Of a stretch of DNA of 64,000 nt, positions 18,561 to 27,600 are shown piece by piece (within the stretch, counting starts at the first letter, position 1; every line of letters begins with the position of its first letter). The notes under the pieces are model-generated. The model had not been told where the DNA came from. It saw only the letters and a program-made list of their open reading frames with translations, and did not search any database. Origin of the DNA: Bacteroidia bacterium (lineage in GTDB: Bacteria > Bacteroidota > Bacteroidia > J057 > JAIXKT01); the NCBI GenBank assembly GCA_026932145.1, contig JAIXKT010000021.1, positions 124,001 to 188,000 of the forward strand, in the 5' to 3' direction. Both the position numbers and the translations under genes were made by a program.

Positions 18561-19742
18561 TTATTCGGACTTCATTTTTTGGGAGAACAAGCAAGCATCT
18601 CCATAACTTAGAAAACGGTATCCTTGATTTAAGGCATATTTATAGGCAGGATTCCAAATTTTTCCGGCAAATGCCTCTACCAACGCTAATAAAGTGCTTT
18701 GTGGCTGATGAAAATTTGTGATTAAATAATCAGCAGTATGAACCTGCATTCCCGGAACCAACATTAACTTTGTTTGGATAGTAAAATCCTGTAATTTTTT
18801 TTGAATAAGATAAGCCAATAATGCTTCAAAAACAAGTTGGTAAGAAGGTGATTTTTTTTCATCATATTGATAATCAGAAAATTGTGGGATAACAGTAAGT
18901 GGTTCAGTAGCATTGAATACAAGGGGTAAAGCGGCTCTATAAAAACTTTCTAAGGTTCTGAGGGTAGTAGTTCCTACGGCTACAATGGGAGAGAATTGAG
19001 ATAGTTTTTTTAAGCAACGTATTGATATAGAGCAAAATTCGGTGTGCATTTCATGCTGGTTCAGCGTTTGTGTTTTTACCGGCAAAAATGTACCTGGGCC
19101 AACGTGTAGCGTAAGCCTCTCAAATTGGTATCCACAATCGCTCAAACGGGCTATTAAATCGGGTGTAAAATGGAGGCCGGCAGTAGGAGCCGCTGAAGAA
19201 CCTATCGAATGGGCATATACCGTCTGATAACGCGCAAAATCAATATCAGTAGTTTTTCTGTGTAAATACGGCGGTAGTGGGACTTCACCCACAGTTTGTA
19301 AAACCTGTTCTAATGTCCAACTAATTGGCTCCCAATATAATGCTACTTCAATTTCGGTGTTATGAATATTTTTTAATGTTACCTGAAAAAGACCTTCTGA
19401 AAAATGTTTAGTTATCGTTTCATTGATTTTCCAGCGTTTGCTATTTTTGGCAAGGGCAAGCCATCTATTTTCCGGCAAAGCCCGAACAAGTAAAATTTCT
19501 ATGACCCCGCCGGTATCTCTCTGTAAATGAATACGTGCGGGAAACACACGAGAATCATTTAACACAAACAGCGCATTTTTAGGTAAATAGGAAGCTATGT
19601 TTTTAAAGACATCGTCTTGTATTTTTTCACCCAAAACGACTAATAATTTACTGCTATCGCGCTCAGGGTTTGGGAACTTTGCAATAGAACTATCCGGAAG
19701 GTCGTAATCAAAGTCTTTTGTAAGAATAACTTCTTGAAGCAT
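18561..19742 (-). CDS. queA: tRNA preQ1(34) S-adenosylmethionine ribosyltransferase-isomerase
   Basis: Transfers and isomerises the ribosyl part of SAM onto preQ1 at tRNA position 34 to give epoxyqueuosine. The 393-residue protein has the family signatures SIGSSAAPTAGLHFTPDL, LTLHVGPGTFLPV and, near the C-terminus, ITNFHQPQSTLLALVEAFAG. The start is placed at the ATG at 19742; the frame could begin with TTG at 19745. It opens with VILTKDFDYDLPDSSIAKFP, as expected. No other queuosine gene is in the window. It sits in a run of minus-strand genes that otherwise lack related functions. Confidence 0.97.
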   Translation of the reverse strand: MLQEVILTKDFDYDLPDSSIAKFPNPERDSSKLLVVLGEKIQDDVFKNIASYLPKNALFVLNDSRVFPARIHLQRDTGGVIEILLVRALPENRWLALAKNSKRWKINETITKHFSEGLFQVTLKNIHNTEIEVALYWEPISWTLEQVLQTVGEVPLPPYLHRKTTDIDFARYQTVYAHSIGSSAAPTAGLHFTPDLIARLSDCGYQFERLTLHVGPGTFLPVKTQTLNQHEMHTEFCSISIRCLKKLSQFSPIVAVGTTTLRTLESFYRAALPLVFNATEPLTVIPQFSDYQYDEKKSPSYQLVFEALLAYLIQKKLQDFTIQTKLMLVPGMQVHTADYLITNFHQPQSTLLALVEAFAGKIWNPAYKYALNQGYRFLSYGDACLFSQKMKSE

Positions 19743-19779
19743 CAAAAGTTTTGGTAGTTCTCAAAAAGAAAACTTAGGA

Positions 19780-20175
19780 TTAGATTCTGTTTATTTGGTA
19801 TCCACAAATATCTATCGGGCGGATTCCTGAAAACTTTGCACCACTTTTTTCGGTATAGTAGGTAGAGAAGAGCAGCCCACGTAAGGCAAAGTTTAATTGT
19901 CTGTAAACTACCGCAATAGCACCATTTCCGGTACCAAAACTATTCATGATGTTTTTTACTAACCAGTTTAACAAGCCGTTGGGTAAAAACGAAATAGATA
20001 CCAATACTAAATTTAAGTCTTTTCGGTCTGCTTCTGGAACATATTCTAAGAGATCGTCAATATGTTCGTAGCCGCCAAAAGCAGAATAGGCCGGAAATTC
20101 TCCGTTTTGGGGTAGCATAACATCTCCCATTCGTATTAAACCGGTTAAAGCACGGTTACTCAAAAACTTTGACAT
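19780..20175 (-). CDS. Conserved protein of unknown function, 131 aa
   Basis: Soluble-looking protein opening with SKFLSNRALTGLIRMGDVMLPQNGEFPAYSAFGG, then EHIDDLLEYVPEADRKDLNLVLVSISFLP and a C-terminal part with YYTEKSGAKFSGIRPIDICGY. This pattern vaguely recalls gluconate 2-dehydrogenase subunit 3-like proteins (a conserved Asp-x-x-x-Pro region and a later helical part), but I cannot confirm it and no partner oxidoreductase is adjacent. The start is the ATG at 20175, 19 bases after a clear -7 box at 20195-20202. The queA stop-side neighbour lies 37 bases downstream. Confidence 0.7.
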   Translation of the reverse strand: MSKFLSNRALTGLIRMGDVMLPQNGEFPAYSAFGGYEHIDDLLEYVPEADRKDLNLVLVSISFLPNGLLNWLVKNIMNSFGTGNGAIAVVYRQLNFALRGLLFSTYYTEKSGAKFSGIRPIDICGYQINRI

Positions 20176-20194
20176 AACTAACAAACTCTTCCTG

Positions 20195-20202
20195 CAAAAC
20201 TA
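20195..20202 (-). promoter_or_regulatory. -7 box of the 131-aa protein gene
   Basis: TAGTTTTG on the minus strand matches TAnnTTTG, 19 bases before the ATG at 20175. Its placement excludes the TTG at 20184 only weakly, but ATG is preferred. Confidence 0.55.
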
Positions 20203-20239
20203 TAAAAAACATAAATGATAAATAGCAATACCGTAAATT

Positions 20240-21307
20240 TTATTTTGGAGAGCTAATCGGGCGCAATATTCGGGGGTCATTTATTTGAACTAACCACTTC
20301 CCCAGTAATTGTGCGGCTACGCTCCAAATAAAAAAAAATAATATTAAACCAACTATAATCGGGTAATCTCTACTATACAAACTGTTGATAAACAAAAATC
20401 CTATTCCCGGCAGGTTAAAAAGAATTTCTATCACCAATGTACCAACTATCCAACTGGAGATAACCTGAGCTGACCAAAATGCTTGTTGAAGGCGTAAATG
20501 CGGAATCAAGTGCCACAAAATCCTTCTTTTCTGCAACCCTTTGCTGATTAACACTTTCCACCATAATTCTTGCTGTATATTTAAGCATTGAGTTTGCGTT
20601 ATTTTACATACAAACCAAAATATGCCGAATCCTTCTGTCAATATGGGTAAACATAAATGTGTGGTATAGTTGTAGAAAATAGCCCAATAGTTATCTTCTT
20701 GCTTTAGTGTGATTCCATCTGTTGGGAAGATGGGAAATATCCCTCCTTTTGAAAACCACACAATGGCGAGTGTACCTATCCAAAAACTGGGAATAACCCA
20801 ATTTGTGATGATGATAGACTCAAAGATACTGCGAAACCGATGCCAGTAATGTTGTGAAATAAAAACTCCGGCCAAAACGCCGCAACAAGTGCCCCAAAAC
20901 CACGCCGGAATACTGATTAACAAAGTAGTAGGTAACGCCTCCCAAATACAAGTAAATACAGTTTTGCCTAACCGTTTGGATTCTCCCTTATTGTGAATAA
21001 AGCCTATCCAAAACCGATGAAAAAAATTATCAGCACCATTCCAACGAACTGGAAATAAATGCAGAATCAAGTTATTGGAATGATAATTTATACCAAGATA
21101 AAAAAACGGTAACGACCGGTTAATGTAGTCAGGATTACTTTCAGTGTGAATAACATTTAGGTCATCATTTTGTGATACAGAAGATACTGACCCCGGAAGC
21201 CAATAAACTACTCCAGCAAACAAAACTCCACCAACGATAGTAAGAAAAAAGATAGTCCCGAACAAAAAAAGGCTTCTAATAAGAAACCTTTGTAATGTAT
21301 TAACCAT
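20240..21307 (-). CDS. Orphan DppB/OppB-like ABC transporter permease
   Basis: Inner-membrane permease of 355 residues. TM1 is FLFGTIFFLTIVGGVLFAGVV, followed by a periplasmic segment of about 80 residues with an HLFPVRWNGADNFFHRF stretch. The BPD_transp_1 core then starts at WEALPTTLLISIPAWFWG. The C-terminal block EILFNLPGIGFLFINSLYSRDYPIIVGLILFF and closing NDPRI are characteristic of peptide/nickel permease DppB. No substrate-binding protein, second permease or ATPase gene is next to it, which is unusual for this class. Substrate unknown; peptides are the default guess. Confidence 0.85.
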   Translation of the reverse strand: MVNTLQRFLIRSLFLFGTIFFLTIVGGVLFAGVVYWLPGSVSSVSQNDDLNVIHTESNPDYINRSLPFFYLGINYHSNNLILHLFPVRWNGADNFFHRFWIGFIHNKGESKRLGKTVFTCIWEALPTTLLISIPAWFWGTCCGVLAGVFISQHYWHRFRSIFESIIITNWVIPSFWIGTLAIVWFSKGGIFPIFPTDGITLKQEDNYWAIFYNYTTHLCLPILTEGFGIFWFVCKITQTQCLNIQQELWWKVLISKGLQKRRILWHLIPHLRLQQAFWSAQVISSWIVGTLVIEILFNLPGIGFLFINSLYSRDYPIIVGLILFFFIWSVAAQLLGKWLVQINDPRILRPISSPK

Positions 21308-21348
21308 TAATTATTAGGCTGCCCTAAACGCAGTTGTTTGGCAACAGT

Positions 21349-21471
21349 CTAATGATTATCAGTCTTTTGGGCTTGACACTCATGTGAGTTAAAGCCACCA
21401 AGAGCTTTACAAGACTGAAATGCCAAAGCCGCAATCACTAAGCAGCAGATAAAGAAAATAGACTTTTTCAT
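21349..21471 (-). CDS. Very small lipoprotein, 40 aa
   Basis: A short gene: ATG at 21471, signal peptide KKSIFFICCLVIAALAFQ, lipobox ending at Cys in FQSC, then about 20 residues (KALGGFNSHECQAQKTDNH). It has its own well-formed promoter, with -33 TTTG at 21547-21550 and -7 TAACTTTG at 21517-21524, 22 bases apart. That promoter supports a real gene in spite of its length. The open frame could start further upstream, but the promoter lies inside that extension. Function unknown. Confidence 0.65.
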   Translation of the reverse strand: MKKSIFFICCLVIAALAFQSCKALGGFNSHECQAQKTDNH

Positions 21472-21516
21472 ACTCAGGGTTAGAATTGTTTTTTTAATCA
21501 AACGAAAATTATGCCC

Positions 21517-21550
21517 CAAAGTTACACAGTTTTGGATAATGATTGACAAA
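21517..21550 (-). promoter_or_regulatory. Complete Bacteroidetes promoter for the 40-aa lipoprotein
   Basis: TTTG (-33, 21547-21550) and TAACTTTG (-7, 21517-21524) separated by 22 bases. This is the best two-box match in the window. The transcript would start near 21510, giving a leader of about 40 bases. Confidence 0.65.
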
Positions 21551-21677
21551 AAATATAAAATTATTTTGCCATTAATTATGCGTTAAAGTACCGATAACAA
21601 CCGAAGTGTGTCTCAAAATCTCAAATAATCTTACTTGATTTTAGCTTGGGTTATTTTAAAAAATAAAATCCTGTTTT

Positions 21678-23786
21678 TCATTTAGTTACTAATTGTAGCC
21701 AGACTGTAGTTCCTTTTTTCATTGGTGAGCCGGCCTGTGGGTATTGGTTTGTTACTTTTCCGGTACCGTTTAGCCGCACTTTACAACCAAAGTTTTCCAA
21801 TAAACTTAGGGCATCTTTGGCACTCATACCGTGTACGTTAGGCAAAACTCTTGACGAGGGAGAATACGGACGAAAATGGACACTTTCTTTATCTCGTTTT
21901 GCCACAACAAACTCTGTTTTTGGGCGTTGGGGTGAGGATATATTCAGGGCATTGTAAACCCGTATTGCGTCATCTCGATGAACTACGCGGGTAACGGGTG
22001 TGTATAGCATCGCATTAGCGACTTCTCGTACCGGCTCTTGATTTAGCTCAAGATCTAATGCATATACTTTATCGCTAATTTCTTTAAAGACAGGCCCAGC
22101 TACCGAAGACCCGTAAATCAGTCCAGCATTGGGTTCATCCACAATCACAATACAAGAGTATTTAGGATTATCTGCCGGAAAATATCCTACAAAGGATGCC
22201 CGATAGACTTTTTGGTATTCTCCGTCAATTAGTTTTCGGGCAGTGCCTGTTTTTCCGGCTATTTTATAGTGAGATCCCTTAATGCCTGATGCCGTTCCAT
22301 TTTCTACAACTCCTTCTAAGAGGCTTTGAACTTCTTTTAATGTTTTGGAGCTAGCGATTTGCTTTCGGATTACTTCCGGCTCAAATTTGACGATAGATTC
22401 TGCGTTATTTCGGATTTCGGATACGATTATTGGGCGCATCATTTTTCCGCCATTAGCTATTGCGCTGAAGAAAGTTAGTAGTTGTAAGGGAGTTAGGCGG
22501 ATGTTGTATCCGGTTGCGAGCCAAGGGAGGGTTGTTCCGTTCCACGCGGGCGTATTTGGCCGGATAACGGCCGGTATTGGCTCGCCCCGCAACTGGCAGC
22601 CGCTAGCGGTGAGAACTCCCATACGATCTAAGCGCTCAAAAAATAGTTCAGGCTTTGATTTATAGTATCCATCAATCACTCTGGCTATTGCGATGTTGGA
22701 AGACTTTTCAATGGCCTGCCGAAAAGATAGCTTTTCATTAGCCTGAACATCGCGCATTGTGCGGTCAAAAAACTCATAGCTTCCACCATTGGTTTCTATC
22801 GTATCTGCTAAAGTTACGGCATTGTCTTCCAAAGCAGCTATGGTTGAGGCTATCTTAAAGGTACTTCCGGGTTCAACCTGCATTAAAACAGCGTTATTTA
22901 AGTTTTCCGGATAGTTTGCCATAGCGGTAATCTTGCCCGTAGCTACCTCCATCAAAATAGCTACTCCGGATTTAGCATCATTTGTTTTTATAGCTTTCTC
23001 TAAGGCTGTTTCTACAATATCTTGATGGTTAATATTTAAGGTTGTTACAATATCGTGCCCATCTTCTGTGGATAGCTCTCCGTATTCTTCAATGGGTACT
23101 TCTACGTTTCCAGATATACGCTGAACAAGGGTTAGGCCGTCTTTGCCACGTAGTTCTTTATCAAAAGAAAATTCTAACCCTTTGATACCCACTGTGTCTC
23201 CTTGGATTAGCCCAAGTGTGATTCTGGCCATATCTCCTAATGGATAAAAACGCTTATTATTGATTTTTTCTAAAATCAGCCCACCTCCGTTTTTTCCGCG
23301 ACAAAATATTGGAAATGTCTTTAAAAGAGATACTTCCGGATAGTTATAAAATCGTTTTACAGAAGTTAGGTAAAAGTGTTTATCGTGATTTTGGCGGGCT
23401 AACTGAAGTTTTTGGAGATAGTCTTGCATTGTATAAGTTCCTTCCTCCGGAAAATATTTTGCTAACTGCTTTGCTAAGGCTGTTAGGCTGTCTTTTAGGT
23501 TTGGAAAGTCTGATTCTCGTAAGACCGTTACATCAACGGCAACTCGATAGTAAGGCAATGTAATCGCCAAAATAGAGCCATCTGAGGCAAAAATGGTTCC
23601 CCTATCAGCTAAAAGTTTTTTCTCATAAACGCGGTCTGTCTGTTGTTTACGCTGCCAATAGTCTCCCTCGATATATTGAATCTTCCAAATTTCAAAAAAT
23701 ATCAGAGAACCAAATATCGCAAAAACAAAAAACAAGAAATAAACCCGAAATAATATCCGGCTTTTTAATTCTTTTTCTTGGCTCAT
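21678..23786 (-). CDS. ftsI: Penicillin-binding protein FtsI (septal transpeptidase) with PASTA domain
   Basis: Class B PBP of 702 residues that crosslinks septal peptidoglycan. A membrane anchor is at residues 11-32 and the N-terminal dimerisation domain begins at LLADRGTIFASDGSILA. The transpeptidase motifs are all intact: S308-T-F-K311, S362-S-N364 and K512-T-G514. One PASTA domain forms the C-terminus (about 640-702: VLPNVHGMSAKDALSLLENFG, ending KKGTTVWLQL). It lies 35 bases downstream of the FtsL-like gene, as in dcw clusters, but murE is not next to it; murE and mraY are about 40 kb away in this window. Confidence 0.95.
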   Translation of the reverse strand: MSQEKELKSRILFRVYFLFFVFAIFGSLIFFEIWKIQYIEGDYWQRKQQTDRVYEKKLLADRGTIFASDGSILAITLPYYRVAVDVTVLRESDFPNLKDSLTALAKQLAKYFPEEGTYTMQDYLQKLQLARQNHDKHFYLTSVKRFYNYPEVSLLKTFPIFCRGKNGGGLILEKINNKRFYPLGDMARITLGLIQGDTVGIKGLEFSFDKELRGKDGLTLVQRISGNVEVPIEEYGELSTEDGHDIVTTLNINHQDIVETALEKAIKTNDAKSGVAILMEVATGKITAMANYPENLNNAVLMQVEPGSTFKIASTIAALEDNAVTLADTIETNGGSYEFFDRTMRDVQANEKLSFRQAIEKSSNIAIARVIDGYYKSKPELFFERLDRMGVLTASGCQLRGEPIPAVIRPNTPAWNGTTLPWLATGYNIRLTPLQLLTFFSAIANGGKMMRPIIVSEIRNNAESIVKFEPEVIRKQIASSKTLKEVQSLLEGVVENGTASGIKGSHYKIAGKTGTARKLIDGEYQKVYRASFVGYFPADNPKYSCIVIVDEPNAGLIYGSSVAGPVFKEISDKVYALDLELNQEPVREVANAMLYTPVTRVVHRDDAIRVYNALNISSPQRPKTEFVVAKRDKESVHFRPYSPSSRVLPNVHGMSAKDALSLLENFGCKVRLNGTGKVTNQYPQAGSPMKKGTTVWLQLVTK

Positions 23787-23821
23787 AATTTTAAGTTTAA
23801 AAATTAATTACGGGTGAAAAA

Positions 23822-24169
23822 TCACTTATTGCTTGCGTTGGGTAATTTAAAGGGAGGGGTTTTTAGTTCTTCTAATCCCATAGGAGCTACACGTTTAGCT
23901 ATTTCGCTTTGCTGCCGTGCTTTACTCAATTGGGCGTTTAGGGTCATGTATTCTGATTTTAAATCACGGAGTTCACGCTGTAAGTATTCCGCTTTGCGAA
24001 CCTGCTTTTCCGCAAAATGGCTGTTCCAGATATAGAGTAAGCCAATCACAACCAAAAACATCACGTAAGTAATATTTGCTTGCAATAGACGGAAAAAACT
24101 GAGCTTTCGTTGTAACTCAGATAATTGCTCGTTTAGCCGTGATTTTGTCTGTTGAGGTTCTTGGGACAC
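23822..24169 (-). CDS. ftsL: FtsL-like cell division protein, GTG start
   Basis: Bitopic division protein of 115 residues. It has a charged cytoplasmic N-terminus (QQTKSRLNEQLSELQRKL), one TM segment (ITYVMFLVVIGLLYIWN) and a periplasmic coiled coil rich in Glu, Leu and Lys (RKAEYLQRELRDLKSEYMTLNAQLSKARQQSEIAKRV). It ends with a Pro-rich tail. Topology and position right before ftsI identify it as the Bacteroidota FtsL-like protein that works with FtsB/FtsQ and FtsW-FtsI. The start is GTG at 24169; there is no in-frame ATG before the TM. rsmH and mraZ, its usual upstream neighbours, are absent. Confidence 0.85.
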   Translation of the reverse strand: MSQEPQQTKSRLNEQLSELQRKLSFFRLLQANITYVMFLVVIGLLYIWNSHFAEKQVRKAEYLQRELRDLKSEYMTLNAQLSKARQQSEIAKRVAPMGLEELKTPPFKLPNASNK

Positions 24170-24173
24170 GGCA

Positions 24174-24181
24174 CAAAATTA
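24174..24181 (-). promoter_or_regulatory. -7 box abutting the ftsL GTG start
   Basis: TAATTTTG on the minus strand matches TAnnTTTG. The GTG start codon follows after just 4 bases (TGCC), so the mRNA would be leaderless. Confidence 0.6.
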
Positions 24182-24182
24182 C

Positions 24183-24209
24183 AAGTGTCCTGAATGATTT
24201 TTGACACTT
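24183..24209. repeat. Inverted repeat over the ftsL promoter (candidate operator)
   Basis: AAGTGTC at 24183-24189 and GACACTT at 24203-24209 are perfect 7-base inverted repeats. Their centres are 20 bases apart, two helical turns, which suits a dimeric regulator. The repeat covers the -10 to -35 region relative to the inferred ftsL start. No regulator gene is adjacent. Confidence 0.4.
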
Positions 24210-24252
24210 AGTTATCAAAGGTAAGAAAATGGGTGAAAAGAGCCTTTGTGGA

Positions 24253-24702
24253 TTACCCTTCATCGGTAATTTTAGAATCCGTAGATACTGAATCAGTTTT
24301 TGCAGAACCTAACTTTATTGCCTTTTTAGTAGCCTCAAATTCAGCTAATTCAGCTAATTTTTGACTCTTTTCCTGTTCAGTTAAGTTGCCAAAAGGGAAG
24401 TTTAAACTTTCCAAGTTTGTAGTCGGAAAGTCATAAACCGGTAGCATCGTCAAGCAATCCGTAGGGCAAACAACAGTACAGAGGCCGCAATAAAAGCATT
24501 TTGCTAAATCAATGTTAAATTTAGATAGGTAGAACTTTTTCTTGGCTCCGTCAGCAGTTGTGCCAAGATCAGAAACAGCCCGAATAGATTCTATATCAAT
24601 ACAATTAACAGGACAGATACGGGCACATTGATCGCAGGCGATACAATCTTCAACAGCCAAATGTAGCTGATAGCGACTAATCTCAGGAAGTTCACTCTCC
24701 AT
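24253..24702 (-). CDS. NuoI-like two-cluster ferredoxin
   Basis: Iron-sulfur protein of 149 residues with two [4Fe-4S] motifs, CIACDQCARICP and CFYCGLCTVVCP, spaced by about 45 residues as in NADH-quinone oxidoreductase subunit I. It starts at the ATG at 24702 (MESELPEISRYQLHLAVEDC), not at the TTG at 24717. The C-terminal ~45 residues are charged and low-complexity (KLAELAEFEATKKAIKLG). No other nuo gene is adjacent. A second, more classical nuoI is at 35818-36399, so the window has two. Whether either belongs to complex I or to another electron-transfer complex cannot be decided here. Confidence 0.8.
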   Translation of the reverse strand: MESELPEISRYQLHLAVEDCIACDQCARICPVNCIDIESIRAVSDLGTTADGAKKKFYLSKFNIDLAKCFYCGLCTVVCPTDCLTMLPVYDFPTTNLESLNFPFGNLTEQEKSQKLAELAEFEATKKAIKLGSAKTDSVSTDSKITDEG

Positions 24703-24811
24703 AAAATAGTTATACAATTTTAAACTAAGATAGTTCTTTTTATAACTTTTTAAAAAAAATAGTAAATATTAATTTAGATTCATAAATTCGTGCACTTTAT
24801 TAGAAATCATT

Positions 24812-25984
24812 ATGTTAGTTGAGCAACGTACATTTAAAGGCGATAAATGGAAAATTATGGGAAGGTGCGCCACCGTGAAAACCAATGCTAATTTAGTGTT
24901 TGCATTTGGGGGAAGAGATTTACTGGAAGACCCAAAAAGAGTAGCAGAAATTAAGAAATTTTATCCCAAAGCGCAGGTGATTTTAGGCTCTACTTCTGGA
25001 GAAATACTCAATACCTCAGTTTTGGATGATACAATAATTGCCACTGCAATTCAATTTGAAAAAACACCTATTTCGGTAGCTTCTGTTCAGATATTAGATT
25101 TAAATAAAGACAGCCGTAAAGCTGGCGAAGAGTTAGCCAAGCAGCTATCTCATAATGATTTGCGCCATGTATTTGTGGTTTCAGACGGGCTAATGGTAAA
25201 TGGTACGGACTTAATTGCCGGACTGAACGCTGTTTTACCAAAGGGTATTTCAGTTACGGGAGGGTTAGCCGGAGATGGAGCCAGATTCCAAAAAACATTA
25301 GTTGGTTTAAACAATTCACCTAAAGACGGTTTGATAGTCGCCGTAGGTTTTTATGGCCAAGATATTAAGATTGGCTACGGAACTATGGGTGGCTGGGAAA
25401 CTTTTGGGCCGGAGCGCGTTGTTACTAAGTCAGAAGCCAACGTTTTATATGAATTAGACGGTAAACCGGCATTAGCTTTATACAAAGAATATCTGGGAGA
25501 AAAAGCCTCAGAACTACCGGCATCAGCATTACTATTTCCGTTAAGCCTACGCGCCGGCCAAAATAACGAAGAACGCATAACCAGAACGGTTCTTTCGGTT
25601 GATGAAGCAACCCAATCCATGACTTTTGCCGGCGATATTCCGCAGGGAAGCCACGCTCAGCTAATGAAAGCAAACTTTGACCGCTTAATTCAAGGTGCTA
25701 ACCATGCTGCCCAACAAAGTATGTCTTTAGAGTCAGAACCGCAATTAGCCCTTTTGGTGAGCTGTGTAGGCAGAAAATTAGTATTAGGTCAAAAGATAGA
25801 AGATGAAGTAGAAGCAGTACGGGAAACTATCGGCGGCAAGGCAGCTATTACGGGATTTTATTCCTACGGAGAACTAGCGCCGGGCGTTCAAAGTGTAGAA
25901 ACAGGAAAAAAATCAGCAGCCCAAAAAGGTGAAGCCTGTTATCTGCATAACCAAACGATGACAATTTCCCTCTTTTCCGAATAA
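24812..25984 (+). CDS. FIST N- and C-domain sensory protein
   Basis: Soluble protein of 390 residues. The N-terminal FIST domain covers about residues 20-210, with VILGSTSGEI, HVFVVSDGLMVNGTDLIAGLN and VTGGLAGDGARFQKT. The FIST C domain follows, with ALALYKEYLG and FYSYGELAPG near the end. FIST domains are thought to sense small ligands, perhaps amino acids, and often feed histidine kinases or cyclic-di-GMP enzymes; here there is no output domain and no adjacent kinase. A weak promoter box (TAAATTCG, 24783-24790) lies 21 bases upstream. Ligand unknown. Confidence 0.88.
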   Translation: MLVEQRTFKGDKWKIMGRCATVKTNANLVFAFGGRDLLEDPKRVAEIKKFYPKAQVILGSTSGEILNTSVLDDTIIATAIQFEKTPISVASVQILDLNKDSRKAGEELAKQLSHNDLRHVFVVSDGLMVNGTDLIAGLNAVLPKGISVTGGLAGDGARFQKTLVGLNNSPKDGLIVAVGFYGQDIKIGYGTMGGWETFGPERVVTKSEANVLYELDGKPALALYKEYLGEKASELPASALLFPLSLRAGQNNEERITRTVLSVDEATQSMTFAGDIPQGSHAQLMKANFDRLIQGANHAAQQSMSLESEPQLALLVSCVGRKLVLGQKIEDEVEAVRETIGGKAAITGFYSYGELAPGVQSVETGKKSAAQKGEACYLHNQTMTISLFSE

Positions 25985-26064
25985 AATTTTGTGCCCCCGA
26001 ATAGCCGAGCAATCGTTTTTACAGCCGGCTTAAGTAAAAAGCTAAAATTTTAGCAAACAATATC

Positions 26065-26072
26065 TAATTTTG
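26065..26072 (+). promoter_or_regulatory. -7 box of proS
   Basis: TAATTTTG matches TAnnTTTG, with the proS ATG 24 bases downstream. Confidence 0.6.
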
Positions 26073-26096
26073 CCATACAAAACACACATAGTTTAA

Positions 26097-27575
26097 ATGG
26101 CAGAAAAAAAGTTACCTAAACGGGATGAAAACTATTCCGAATGGTACACCGAATTAGTAAAACGCGCCGGCTTAGCCGAAAATTCGGCTGTGCGCGGTTG
26201 TATGGTAATTAAACCCTACGGATATGCAATATGGGAAAAAATGCAACAACATCTGGATAGGATGTTTAAAGAAACAGGCCACGTTAATGCCTATTTTCCG
26301 CTATTTATCCCAAAATCATTTTTAAGCAAAGAAGCAGACCACATTGAAGGGTTTGCAAAAGAATGTGCCGTTGTTACCCACCACCGCCTTATACAGAACC
26401 CCAATGGCAGTGGAGTGGTAGTGGACCCAACCGCTAAGTTAGAAGAAGAACTTATCGTCCGCCCAACATCCGAGACAATTATTTGGAACTCTTACCGAGA
26501 TTGGATACAATCTTACCGCGATTTACCGATATTAATAAACCAATGGGCAAATGTTGTTCGTTGGGAAATGCGCACTCGTTTATTTCTGCGTACTGCTGAG
26601 TTCCTGTGGCAAGAAGGGCATACAGCACACGCAACAGCCGAAGAAGCAATCCACGAAACTACTCAAATGCTAAATGTATATGCCACATTTGCAGAACGTT
26701 ACTTAGCTATTCCGGTACTAAAAGGAGCTAAAACACCCCAAGAACGCTTTGCTGGTGCCTTAGATACTTACTGCATCGAAGCTCTGATGCAAGACGGAAA
26801 AGCATTACAAGCCGGAACGTCCCATTTCTTAGGCCAAAACTTCGCCAAAGCATTTGAAGTAACTTTTCTGAATAAAGAAAATAAGTTGGAATACGTATGG
26901 GCAACTTCATGGGGAGTATCTACCCGCTTGATGGGGGCTCTTATTATGTCCCATTCTGATGATAACGGTTTAATCATTCCTCCGGAACTTGCCCCTATTC
27001 AGGTAGTTATAATCCCAATATACAAAAATGACGCAGAAAGATTGCAAATTCAAGATACAATTACGCCGCTTTTAGCAGAATTTAAAGCTGCCGGAATCTC
27101 TGTTAAGTTTGATGATGACGATACCCAAAAACCTGGATGGAAATTCGCTGAATGGGAATTAAAAGGTGTTCCTATTCGGCTATCCATTGGACTAAGAGAT
27201 TTAGCCAATAGCCAAATAGAAGTATTTCGCAGAGACTTAAAAACCAAAACATCTGCTCCGCTTGCGGGTATTGTTACAACTTGTGAACAATTACTCAACG
27301 AGATTCAGCAAAATTTATTCAAAATTGCTTCTGAAAGAGTAAAATCTCAAACCTACTTTGTAGATGATTATCAGGAATTTAAACAGATTATGGCGCAAAA
27401 GGGAGGATTTGTATATGCTCACTGGGACGGAACATCTGAAACGGAACAGTTAATCAAGGAAGAAACCCATGCAACAATACGCTGTGTTCCTTTTGATAGA
27501 GACATGACACCGGGCGTTTGCATACGTACCGGAAAACCCTCTGCCGGTAGGGTATTGTTTGCCGTAGCATATTAA
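26097..27575 (+). CDS. proS: Prolyl-tRNA synthetase (short, archaeal/eukaryotic-like type)
   Basis: Class II aminoacyl-tRNA synthetase of 492 residues that charges tRNA-Pro. It starts with [29 protein letters not shown], the typical ProS type 3 opening. Motif 2 is [26 protein letters not shown], and motif 3 lies in [26 protein letters not shown]. An anticodon-binding domain ([11 protein letters not shown] to about residue 400) and a C-terminal zinc-like domain follow. The editing insertion of the long E. coli type is absent. The gene is a single unit ending at a strong hairpin shared with the convergent gcvP. Confidence 0.97.
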   Translation: MAEKKLPKRDENYSEWYTELVKRAGLAENSAVRGCMVIKPYGYAIWEKMQQHLDRMFKETGHVNAYFPLFIPKSFLSKEADHIEGFAKECAVVTHHRLIQNPNGSGVVVDPTAKLEEELIVRPTSETIIWNSYRDWIQSYRDLPILINQWANVVRWEMRTRLFLRTAEFLWQEGHTAHATAEEAIHETTQMLNVYATFAERYLAIPVLKGAKTPQERFAGALDTYCIEALMQDGKALQAGTSHFLGQNFAKAFEVTFLNKENKLEYVWATSWGVSTRLMGALIMSHSDDNGLIIPPELAPIQVVIIPIYKNDAERLQIQDTITPLLAEFKAAGISVKFDDDDTQKPGWKFAEWELKGVPIRLSIGLRDLANSQIEVFRRDLKTKTSAPLAGIVTTCEQLLNEIQQNLFKIASERVKSQTYFVDDYQEFKQIMAQKGGFVYAHWDGTSETEQLIKEETHATIRCVPFDRDMTPGVCIRTGKPSAGRVLFAVAY

Positions 27576-27600
27576 AAAGAGTTATTTAATCTCACAATAT

